A stretch of 52,169 bases of DNA, taken from positions 1 through 52,169 of the forward strand of contig JAITLW010000145.1 of the NCBI GenBank assembly GCA_031277715.1, in the 5' to 3' direction. The notes under the pieces are model-generated. The model ran no database searches. It saw only the letters and a list, made by a program, of their open reading frames with translations, and had not been told where the DNA came from. Each line of letters starts with the position of its first letter. Position 1 is the first letter of the stretch. Source of the DNA: Sphingobacterium sp. Lineage in GTDB: Bacteria > Bacteroidota > Bacteroidia > Sphingobacteriales > Sphingobacteriaceae. Shown one piece after another: positions 42,276-50,989 of this stretch. A program made the translations under genes and the position numbers.

Positions 42276-44563
42276 TGAAGAAACTCTTATTCTTTATATC
42301 GGTAGGATTATTTTCCATTGTTACAGCCCATGGGCAGAAGAAACCTGTTGATTACGTAAATCCTTTTATAGGAACAGCCAAGATGGGACACACCTATCCA
42401 GGTGCTACGGTACCATTTGGTGCCATACAGCTCAGCCCAGAGACAGACACCTTGTCTTATGTTTTCAATGGAAAGTATAATAAGGATGTATATCGGTATT
42501 GTGCCGGATATCAGTATGACGACCCTACAATTGTAGGATTCAGCCATACGCACTTTAGCGGTACAGGGCACTCTGACTTAGGTGATTTCTTAATCATGCC
42601 TACCGTTGGCGCCTTACAGTTGAATCCGGGAACAGCAGACAAGCCTGGCTCAGGGTACCGGAGTCGATACAGTCACCAGCATGAAAAAGCAAGTCCGAAT
42701 TATTATCAGGTGTACCTGTCCGATTATGGTATAAATGCTGAACTGACGGCAACAGAGCGTGTAGGGGTACACCGTTACACTTTTCCAAAATCTGATCAGT
42801 CACATTTGATCGTAGATCTTATGGCTGGTATCTATAACTATCCCGAAAAGAATGTCTGGACCGTGGTGCGTGTGGTTAATGATACCCTAATTACAGGTTA
42901 CAGACAGACCAATGGTTGGGCAAGGACACGTACTGTTTATTTTGCGATGTCACTATCTAAACCTTTCAAATCCTATGGCAGTGCCACTCCTGACAAGGAG
43001 ACTGTCTATAAAGGATTCTGGCGCAAGTTTAACCAACGCAATAATTTCCCAGACTTAGCTAGTGCGAATCTCAAATTATACTTCGACTTTGATACAGAGG
43101 ATCAAGAGCAGATCATTGTTAAATTAGCCATATCGCCGGTTAGTCAAAAGAACGCTCTCGAGAATCTACAGCAGGAAGCAGCGCCCTATAGCTTTGATCA
43201 GCTATGGAATAGTGGACGGGACAAATGGTCGAAAGAATTGGAGAAGATTAGTATCGAAACGGTATCTGACGATGATAAGGTGAATTTTTACACCTCGTTG
43301 TACCATACTTTTCTAGGTCCTACACTTTATATGGACCATAATCGGGAGTATAAAGGCCTAGATCAAGATGTACATCGTGCGCAGGGGTTTACGAACTATA
43401 CAACGTTCTCTTTGTGGGATACCTATCGAGCATTGCATCCATTTTTTAATATTGTCCAGCCTCAGCGTAATGCAGATATGGTGAGTTCGATGATGCAACA
43501 TTATAATCAGAGTGTATTGGGCATGTTGCCTATCTGGTCCCATTATGCAAATGATAACTGGTGTATGAGTGGTTATCACAGTGTTTCAGTTATTGCCGAT
43601 GCGATTTTGAAGGGGACTTATAAAGGTGATGCAGAGCAGGCTTTGGAAGCTTGTGTTAGGACATCACAACGACGGGATTTCGAGGGGATAGGTGCTTACA
43701 CCGATTTAGGATATATCCCTGCAGAATCCAATAGCAACTCGGTATCCAGTACATTAGAGTATGCTTATGATGATTGGTGCATTGCGCAACTTGCCAAAAA
43801 AATAGGTAAAGACGATATTTATCAGACTTATATCAAACGCTCTCAAAACTGGAAAAATGTATTCGATAGCACTATTGGTTTTATGCGTCCTAAAGATGCT
43901 ATGGGTAATTTTGTTGCCAATTTTGATGTTCTAGATACCCACGGACAGGGATTTATCGAAGGTAATTCATGGAATTACAGCTTGTTCATACCCCATGATC
44001 CGATGTCTTTAGTTCGTATTTATGGAGGTGATAAGAAGTTTATTACCCATTTAGATTCGCTATTTGAGATGCACCTGCCGGACGAGTTTTTCGAAAATAC
44101 AGAAGACATCACTAGAGAGGGCATTATTGGGAATTACGTGCATGGTAATGAGCCTTCTCATCATGTTGTATATTTATATAACTACGCTGGCGCACCACAT
44201 AAGACCCAGAAACGGGTACGGGATATTATACAGCGTATGTATAGACCTACGCCCGATGGCCTTGGCGGTAACGATGATTGTGGACAGATGAGTGCCTGGT
44301 ACCTTTTTGGAGCACTTGGTTTTTACCCATTATCACCAGGAGCAACGACGTATGATATAGGAAGCCCCGTTGTAAAGCGTGCTGTATTACATTTGGATAA
44401 TGGGCGTAAATTTGAGATTGTCGCTCATAACCAGGGAGCACAGAATGTCTTTGTAAAGCAGGTGATGTTGAACGGGAAGAAAATCGACAACTGGAAAATC
44501 GATCATCAGGACATTATGAATGGGGGGAAATTGGAATATTTTATGACAGCCAAAAGAAAGTAG
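42275..44563 (+). CDS. GH92 family glycosidase (alpha-mannosidase family)
   Basis: DYVNPFIGTAKMGHTYPGATVPFGAIQLSP, GFSHTHFSGTGHSDLGDFLIMP, EGNSWNYSLFIPHD, GNDDCGQMSAWYLFGALGFYPLSPG. Confidence 0.95.
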   Translation: MKKLLFFISVGLFSIVTAHGQKKPVDYVNPFIGTAKMGHTYPGATVPFGAIQLSPETDTLSYVFNGKYNKDVYRYCAGYQYDDPTIVGFSHTHFSGTGHSDLGDFLIMPTVGALQLNPGTADKPGSGYRSRYSHQHEKASPNYYQVYLSDYGINAELTATERVGVHRYTFPKSDQSHLIVDLMAGIYNYPEKNVWTVVRVVNDTLITGYRQTNGWARTRTVYFAMSLSKPFKSYGSATPDKETVYKGFWRKFNQRNNFPDLASANLKLYFDFDTEDQEQIIVKLAISPVSQKNALENLQQEAAPYSFDQLWNSGRDKWSKELEKISIETVSDDDKVNFYTSLYHTFLGPTLYMDHNREYKGLDQDVHRAQGFTNYTTFSLWDTYRALHPFFNIVQPQRNADMVSSMMQHYNQSVLGMLPIWSHYANDNWCMSGYHSVSVIADAILKGTYKGDAEQALEACVRTSQRRDFEGIGAYTDLGYIPAESNSNSVSSTLEYAYDDWCIAQLAKKIGKDDIYQTYIKRSQNWKNVFDSTIGFMRPKDAMGNFVANFDVLDTHGQGFIEGNSWNYSLFIPHDPMSLVRIYGGDKKFITHLDSLFEMHLPDEFFENTEDITREGIIGNYVHGNEPSHHVVYLYNYAGAPHKTQKRVRDIIQRMYRPTPDGLGGNDDCGQMSAWYLFGALGFYPLSPGATTYDIGSPVVKRAVLHLDNGRKFEIVAHNQGAQNVFVKQVMLNGKKIDNWKIDHQDIMNGGKLEYFMTAKRK

Positions 44564-44569
44564 CAAAGA

Positions 44570-46408
44570 ATGAAAATAAAAATTTGGTGCATATGGATTT
44601 TTGTTTGTGCTGGTTATTTGGGCTATGGACAGAATACAAGCCAGGACTCCGTTTTTATCAAAGATAATTACGCCAAACGGGAGGTCTATGTTACTATGCG
44701 GGATGGGGTCAGGCTGTATACTACAATATATGAACCCAAAGATAATAGAGGGCAGTATCCCATTATGATGATACGCACTCCTTACAGTAGTGCACCCTAT
44801 GGCGAAATGAACTTTAGGGTACCTTTGGGACCTCATATAGGTTTTGCTTGGGAGAAATTCATTTTTGTATATCAGGATGTTCGTGGGAAATATAAGTCAG
44901 AAGGGGATTTTATTGCCAACCGGCCTTATACCAAGGATGGAAATGCGAATGAAGTTACAGATACCTACGATACCATTGATTGGCTTGTTGGGCATCTGAC
45001 TTCCAATGGTAAGGTTGGAATCTGGGGAATATCTTCGCCCGGTATGTACGCTTCGATGTCGCTTATTCAGTCTCATCCCGCACTGAAAGCGGTTTCTCCA
45101 CAAGCTCCAGTGACCGATTGGTTCCTGGGAGATGACAGACACCATAATGGTGCCTTCATGCTGATGGGCAGCTTTTCCTTCCTTTCTTCCTTTGGAAAAC
45201 AACGGGATTCTATTAGTACGTCCGGTCCTAAGGGATTTAGGGACTATAATACCGAGGATTCCTATCAGTTTTATCTAAAGACAGGAGCTCTGAAAAATTT
45301 CAATACCTATTATTTGAAAGGAGAGAGTATCCTATGGAATGAGATGATGGATAATCCCAATTATACCCAGTATTGGAAAGATAGAACCTATTTACAGCAT
45401 ATCAATACACTCGGTCCTGCGGTGCTGGTTGTAGGCGGATGGTATGACCAAGAAGACCTCTATGGACCTTTAAAGACGTATAGGGCTCTTTCCAAGGTTC
45501 AAAAAGAACAGGTCCACTTTGTTATGGGACCCTGGTATCATGGATCTTGGACTAGGGGAACAGGTCGATATTTGGACAGTCTGGACTTTGGACAGAATAC
45601 ATCAGATTACTTCCGGTCTCAGATAGAGCTTCCATTTTTTGTTCGACAGCTCAAGGATAGGGAGGTACAGGGCGTAGCTCCAATTTCTATTTTTGTCACT
45701 GGAGATAATAAATGGGTGTATCCTTCTGCATGGCCACCAGAGGATCACGAAGCTACACCGTTGTATCTCCATACAGCAATGAAGTTAAGTTTCGAGAAAC
45801 CCACTATAAAGAAAAATACTTTTCAAAGTTATACGGCGGATCCTAATAACCCAGTTCGTTATACCCGCGATAAGACGGTATTTAGAGGCTTTAAGTATAT
45901 GTATGAGGATCAGTATTTTGCCAGCCAAAGACCGGATGTGCTAGTTTTTGAAACTATGCCATTGGATGAAGATGTTTGTATCATGGGAAATATTCAGGCC
46001 AATTTGTTCGTAAGTACAACAGGGACAGATGCCGATTTTGTAGTGAAGTTGATTGATGTGTATCCGTATGAAAAAGGCAACAAGCTTTCTGATAGCCAAT
46101 CTTTGGTTAGGGCTGATGTGATGCGGGCTAAATATAGGAACAGCTTTGAATATCCTGAGCCATTGAAACCCAACCAAGTTACCGCTGTTAGTTTTGATAT
46201 GCAGGATGCTGCTCATGTTTTTAAAAAAGGGCATAAGATTATGGTACATATTCAGAGTTCCTGGTTCCCTCTAGTAGATAGAAACCCTCAGAAGTTTGTT
46301 GATATTTATACCGCTGACGACCGGGATTTTGAAAAACAGGAGCACCGGATTTATATGGACCAAGCGCATCCCTCACATATTATATTACCTATAATTTCTA
46401 AAAAATGA
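44570..46408 (+). CDS. CocE/NonD (S15) family hydrolase
   Basis: VTMRDGVRLYTTIYEP, VYQDVRGKYKSEGDF, nucleophile elbow GIWGISSPGMYAS. Confidence 0.92.
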   Translation: MKIKIWCIWIFVCAGYLGYGQNTSQDSVFIKDNYAKREVYVTMRDGVRLYTTIYEPKDNRGQYPIMMIRTPYSSAPYGEMNFRVPLGPHIGFAWEKFIFVYQDVRGKYKSEGDFIANRPYTKDGNANEVTDTYDTIDWLVGHLTSNGKVGIWGISSPGMYASMSLIQSHPALKAVSPQAPVTDWFLGDDRHHNGAFMLMGSFSFLSSFGKQRDSISTSGPKGFRDYNTEDSYQFYLKTGALKNFNTYYLKGESILWNEMMDNPNYTQYWKDRTYLQHINTLGPAVLVVGGWYDQEDLYGPLKTYRALSKVQKEQVHFVMGPWYHGSWTRGTGRYLDSLDFGQNTSDYFRSQIELPFFVRQLKDREVQGVAPISIFVTGDNKWVYPSAWPPEDHEATPLYLHTAMKLSFEKPTIKKNTFQSYTADPNNPVRYTRDKTVFRGFKYMYEDQYFASQRPDVLVFETMPLDEDVCIMGNIQANLFVSTTGTDADFVVKLIDVYPYEKGNKLSDSQSLVRADVMRAKYRNSFEYPEPLKPNQVTAVSFDMQDAAHVFKKGHKIMVHIQSSWFPLVDRNPQKFVDIYTADDRDFEKQEHRIYMDQAHPSHIILPIISKK

Positions 46409-47673
46409 AGATAGTATCACTTGTAATGCTCCTGTTTTTACAGGGACAGATGTTATTGGGCCAAGTCGATTATGCTAAGCCAATAGTCAAAAAACTCGCT
46501 TCCAAAAAATTTGCCGGGCGTGGTTATGTTTTTGGCGGAGATAAGAAAGCGGCCTCCTTTATAGCTAGTGAATTTAGGAAGAATGGCGTTTTGCCACTCA
46601 AGGGTCACTATTTTCAACCTTTCGCGATGGATGCGAATGTCTTCCCTAAGGAAGTCAAAGTCACATTGGATAATAAAAAGCTGTCAGTAGGTGTTAATAC
46701 CCTTATTGAAGCTAGTAGTCCTTCTCTGCGGGGTAGATTTGAAATCAGTAAGGTGTCGTTACAGAAAGATACCCTGTTTCTGCGTCAGCTGATGAACAAC
46801 CCCGCCTATTCGGGCAAAATTATTTTTGTAGATGAAGCTGTCGCTCTTGAAAATATGAAAGCCGATGAGTTTCGGATGAGTCTACTCTATCTTGCTCAGG
46901 GAGGACTTTATAAAGGAATTCTAGTTGATACGAAACAGAAATTATTATGGAGGGGAGCTACCCGGCAAATTCAACGACCTATTGTATACGTAAAAGATGT
47001 GGTTACAGAAGGTCTTCCGGTGAAGGAACTCGATCTGAATATTTATGCCAAGTATCAAAAGGACTATAAGACCAATAATGTGTGTGGTTATATCAAAGGA
47101 ACGAGTGGTTCTGATTCGACTGTTGTTATTACAGCACATTATGATCATGTCGGTGCGATCGGAAGGAATATTATATTTCCAGGAGCGAATGATAATGCCA
47201 GTGGAACAGCTTTGCTATTGTATTTGACAAAATACTACAATGCGCATCCACCAAAATATAATATGGTTTTTCTAGCATTCTCTGGCGAAGAGAGTGGTCT
47301 GTTAGGCTCAATCCATTTCGCGAATAATCCGCAAATAGATCTTTCTAAGATCAAATTTTTGTTGAACTTTGACATGGCTGGTACCGGTGATGATGGAATA
47401 CAAGTGGTCAATGGGACAGTTTTCAAAACCGAATTCGATCGGTTGGTACAGATCAATAAGGAAAAATCCTACCTGCCTCAGGTTCTTGTCAGGGGGCCTA
47501 TGAATAGAAGTGACCACTATCCCTTTTATGAAAAAGGAGTACCTTCTTTTTTCCTTTATACGTTAGGAGGTATAGGCGCCTATCATGATGTCTATGATCG
47601 ATTTGAGACTCTTCCTTTTACAAAGTTCGATGCTTACACACAGTTGATGATTGACTTTATAACTACCCTCTAA
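46405..47673 (+). CDS. M28 family metallopeptidase
   Basis: VVITAHYDHVG, GANDNASGTALLLYL, AFSGEESGLLGS, RSDHYPFYEKGVPSFFLYT. 4-nt overlap with the previous gene. Confidence 0.93.
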   Translation: MKIVSLVMLLFLQGQMLLGQVDYAKPIVKKLASKKFAGRGYVFGGDKKAASFIASEFRKNGVLPLKGHYFQPFAMDANVFPKEVKVTLDNKKLSVGVNTLIEASSPSLRGRFEISKVSLQKDTLFLRQLMNNPAYSGKIIFVDEAVALENMKADEFRMSLLYLAQGGLYKGILVDTKQKLLWRGATRQIQRPIVYVKDVVTEGLPVKELDLNIYAKYQKDYKTNNVCGYIKGTSGSDSTVVITAHYDHVGAIGRNIIFPGANDNASGTALLLYLTKYYNAHPPKYNMVFLAFSGEESGLLGSIHFANNPQIDLSKIKFLLNFDMAGTGDDGIQVVNGTVFKTEFDRLVQINKEKSYLPQVLVRGPMNRSDHYPFYEKGVPSFFLYTLGGIGAYHDVYDRFETLPFTKFDAYTQLMIDFITTL

Positions 47674-47685
47674 ACTAGAGGGTAG
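47663..47685. terminator. Convergent terminator hairpin overlapping the M28 stop codon
   Basis: CTACCCTCTA-AAC-TAGAGGGTAG, 10-bp perfect stem containing the TAA at 47671-47673; TTTTT follows at a short distance on the + strand. Confidence 0.7.
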
Positions 47686-47701
47686 CCGTAACTTTTTATC
47701 G

Positions 47702-49003
47702 CTATTTGGTTATATTCTGAATCCAGGTATTGACTTCTTGTTTCTGGTCAGGATGCGTCCAGTGCCCCATTTCTTTGTAGATGCTGAGGTGCTTGGGGGC
47801 AGTCATGATGTTGTAACTTGCATACATGGAAGTCGGAGGGCAGACTGTGTCGTTGAATCCCCATGTGAGTAAACTGGGGACCTGGATTTTTCGGGCAAAA
47901 TTGACAACATCATAATAAGAGAGATTGTCTTGTACATTAGGTATGGGGGCAATCCTGTTATAGCTACCTGCACTGAAATAATGAGGCCAGCCTCCTGCTC
48001 GTTGGTGCAGATAACCTGTCAGATCCGATAGGGCAGGGTAGAGAGCCGCCATGGCGGTTACTCTTTTGTCCAGAGCTGCAGTCACTATACTCAGCGCACC
48101 TCCCTGACTACCTCCGGTTACTATGAGGTGTTGGCCATTCCATTCTGTTAATGATGTCAAAAAATCATTTGCCTTAAGGCAACCAAGATATACCCTTTTA
48201 TAATAAAATTCATCCTTGTTATGGATATTATTGTTGTAGTATTGACGTAGTGCCCCTGTAGCCAGATCTTTATAAACAATAGAATCCATCGTAACCGATA
48301 TACCATGTATACCTATATTAAGAACGATGAAACCTTTGTTGGCGAGTTCGATGTCTGGACCATAGGGTCTTACGCCAGCTCCTGGTACACGGAGTATAGC
48401 CGGATATCTTCCCGTAGCTTTTGGCATGGCTAGGATACCGTAGATTTTACTGTTGTTGATATGATCTATGGCCACTTCGAAGACGGAAATCTCCGCAGTA
48501 CTTTTTTCGGGTAGATAGGTTTTTTTGACCTGTAATGGAACCTGTTTGGATTCGCGAATAGCATTGTCCCAAAAAGTATCAAAATCAAGGGGTAGTTCTT
48601 GTGTTGGCTGGATCAATTCCGGTTCAAAGCCCACTGTTGCCATTTTTTGTATATCCTTTCCTTCTACACGTACACGGACAATGCAACGGATGAAACCTGG
48701 TTCATGGAGGGTGTATTCCAGACTTTCAAATTTGCCTTTGAACTGTTTGATATAACCTTTGGTAAAAGGAGTAATCATTTCAGGGCCTATCTCATAATAG
48801 ACACTATCGGACTTTAGTGCTTTACCGCCCTGTTTTACGAGGATATCAAAATGTATATTCTCTCCTCGTTGCGCGCGCCAGTCCGGTTTGCTTGGAATGA
48901 TTTCGATCTCGATTTTACGGTTGTCTTCAGCTCTTACGAAGCCTACAGCATAAAAGACGAAGGATAATAGAAAGGCTAATTTCAAAAATGTTTTGTGTAT
49001 CAT
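47702..49003 (-). CDS. Acetylxylan esterase / cephalosporin-C deacetylase-like (CE7-like) esterase
   Basis: Signal peptide, N-terminal Ig-like domain, PLDFDTFWDNAI, nucleophile TGGSQGGALSIV, GFNDTVCPPTSMYASYN, GHWTHP. Confidence 0.88.
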   Translation of the reverse strand: MIHKTFLKLAFLLSFVFYAVGFVRAEDNRKIEIEIIPSKPDWRAQRGENIHFDILVKQGGKALKSDSVYYEIGPEMITPFTKGYIKQFKGKFESLEYTLHEPGFIRCIVRVRVEGKDIQKMATVGFEPELIQPTQELPLDFDTFWDNAIRESKQVPLQVKKTYLPEKSTAEISVFEVAIDHINNSKIYGILAMPKATGRYPAILRVPGAGVRPYGPDIELANKGFIVLNIGIHGISVTMDSIVYKDLATGALRQYYNNNIHNKDEFYYKRVYLGCLKANDFLTSLTEWNGQHLIVTGGSQGGALSIVTAALDKRVTAMAALYPALSDLTGYLHQRAGGWPHYFSAGSYNRIAPIPNVQDNLSYYDVVNFARKIQVPSLLTWGFNDTVCPPTSMYASYNIMTAPKHLSIYKEMGHWTHPDQKQEVNTWIQNITK

Positions 49004-49155
49004 ATGTGAATTGGTTATGGTAATTGATAACTATTTATTAGTCTGTTAGATATGATGACGGTTGAAATCATTATCCAATTTAGTGAATTTTTGAAAAAGT
49101 AATTTATACCGTCAAAAATATCAGAGCATGAAGGAACAGGATGGTCTAATTGGAA

Positions 49156-49172
49156 GAAAACATAATGTTTTC
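49156..49172. promoter_or_regulatory. Palindromic candidate operator in the esterase/gntR divergent region
   Basis: GAAAACAT-A-ATGTTTTC, 8-bp perfect arms, about 75 nt upstream of gntR. Confidence 0.5.
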
Positions 49173-49245
49173 CAAGGCCTGACTGTATGGTATAACGCAG
49201 AATTCTAGTTATATTTAGGGTATATAAACCAGATAAGCTTCTATT

Positions 49246-50283
49246 ATGTCTCCTAATAACGCCCAGTTTTTAAAAACTTTAGAGATCAGTGATTTTTCTG
49301 CGACTCCAAAATACCTGCAGTTGGCAAATACAATTACAGATGCCGTTAGAAATGGTATTTTGAATAAAGATGAGATATTGCCGTCAATTAACGAACTGAG
49401 TGCTTATTTGGAGATTTCTAGGGATACCGTGGAGAAAGCCTATAGACATCTGAAAAACGGGGAGATCATTGGATCTACACCTGGGAAAGGGTATTATATT
49501 AATAAAACTGATGTAGAGTCAAAGCTAAAGATTGCTTTATTTTTGAATAAGCTCAGTGCACATAAGAAAATAGTATATGATTCCTTTGCCAAAGAGCTTG
49601 GGGATTTTGCCAATCTAGATTTGTTTGTCTATAACTCCGATCTGTCATACCTGAATAGCCTTCTGGGCAATCTCACTAAAACCTATGATCATTATGTGCT
49701 GTTTCCACATTTTAAAGAGGGAAGAGATAAAGCGCCAGATATTATCCGCAAAATCCCTTCGGAAAAACTATTGCTCCTGGGTCGCTTTGTTGATGATGTT
49801 CCCGGTGATTTTCCAGCCGTATATGAAAACTATGAGCGGGATATCTACTCTGCTCTGGAGGGGGCTAATGAAGTGTTGAGCAAGTATAAAACGATGAAGC
49901 TGGTGTTTCCGGATTTTAGTGACTTCCCAAAGGCTATTATCAAAGGATTTTATAAATTCTGCCAACAGTATGCGTTTGATTGTGAACTGGTCTCTAGATT
50001 GGATAAGGAAAAGATTGAAAAGGGAACCTGTTATATTAATCTTATAGAAGATGACCTGGTCAGGCTTTTGAATAAAATTATTCAAAAGAAGCTACAGATT
50101 GGTGTTGATGTGGGAGTCATTTCATATAATGAGACCCCACTGAAGAAGTTTATTCTTAATGGGATTACGACTATATCGACGGATTTCGAGATGATGGGAC
50201 GCTTGGCCGCCGAGCTAATCAAAAATAAATCGAAGGATAGATTGGAAATTCCTTTTTATCTCAAACTAAGAGCATCTGTCTAA
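49246..50283 (+). CDS. GntR family regulator with C-terminal LacI/periplasmic-binding-like sensor domain
   Basis: N-terminal wHTH (YLQLANTITDAVRNGILNKDEILPSINELSAYLEISRDTVEKAYRHLKNGEIIGSTPGKGYYI) plus an about 260-aa sensor-like domain. Confidence 0.88.
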   Translation: MSPNNAQFLKTLEISDFSATPKYLQLANTITDAVRNGILNKDEILPSINELSAYLEISRDTVEKAYRHLKNGEIIGSTPGKGYYINKTDVESKLKIALFLNKLSAHKKIVYDSFAKELGDFANLDLFVYNSDLSYLNSLLGNLTKTYDHYVLFPHFKEGRDKAPDIIRKIPSEKLLLLGRFVDDVPGDFPAVYENYERDIYSALEGANEVLSKYKTMKLVFPDFSDFPKAIIKGFYKFCQQYAFDCELVSRLDKEKIEKGTCYINLIEDDLVRLLNKIIQKKLQIGVDVGVISYNETPLKKFILNGITTISTDFEMMGRLAAELIKNKSKDRLEIPFYLKLRASV

Positions 50284-50285
50284 AA

Positions 50286-50330
50286 AAAGCCGTTAAATCG
50301 AAGCATAGTTTGCTTCGATTTAACGGCTTT
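50286..50330. terminator. Strong bidirectional terminator between gntR and the DUF4136-like gene
   Basis: AAAGCCGTTAAATCGAAGCA-TAGTT-TGCTTCGATTTAACGGCTTT, 20-bp perfect stem. Confidence 0.92.
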
Positions 50331-50353
50331 ATATATTTTCACTATTTTACCGG

Positions 50354-50935
50354 TTATTTTTTCAATACTGGTAGTGGGTATTCTTTCATGATGCCTGTAA
50401 CCGTCTTTGGTAATTCGTTAATTGCCTTTTCTGGTTCATTGACTTCGGTAGTACCTCTTGCCTGCCAGATCACACTGTTTGTCTTGCGGTCAATGGCTTC
50501 AAATATAAGGTGTCCGTAACGTACACGCTCTTTAGCTACAGGGTAAGAGCCACCATAGTAGCCTCCCCAACCCCAGTAACCTCCCCAGCCCCAGGGACCA
50601 CCCCAGCCCCAGCCTCCGTAATAAGGAGTACTGTATACGATTCTGCTCTTATTATTGACAATAGCTATATAGCGAAACAGAATATCGGGGTTTTCTTTTG
50701 AATACGTCAACCCACGTGCCTCTATCTCCTTATTGGCTGTAGTCATGATATTACCTTTGGCAATATCGTTATTATAATAATCCTTTGATAAGGAGTCTAC
50801 CGGCTCTAACCAACCATATGTTTTGAACTGGTTGAAATCAAGATTTTGAACCCGTGTTGTATGGTACTTGTGCGACGAACATGATGCGAACGCTAAAAGT
50901 ACAAATGCTGTTAGAAATATTACTATTCTGTTCAT
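50354..50935 (-). CDS. DUF4136-like lipoprotein with Gly/Trp/Tyr-rich insert
   Basis: Lipobox LAFASCSS; FNQFKTYGWLEP; insert YYGGWGWGGPWGWGGYWGWGGYYGGSY; GHLIFEAIDRKTNSVIWQARGTTEV. Confidence 0.85.
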   Translation of the reverse strand: MNRIVIFLTAFVLLAFASCSSHKYHTTRVQNLDFNQFKTYGWLEPVDSLSKDYYNNDIAKGNIMTTANKEIEARGLTYSKENPDILFRYIAIVNNKSRIVYSTPYYGGWGWGGPWGWGGYWGWGGYYGGSYPVAKERVRYGHLIFEAIDRKTNSVIWQARGTTEVNEPEKAINELPKTVTGIMKEYPLPVLKK

Positions 50936-50989
50936 AACTAATCCTAATTATATACCTTATGACCCGCTGTTATTCAAAAGGTTTAATGC

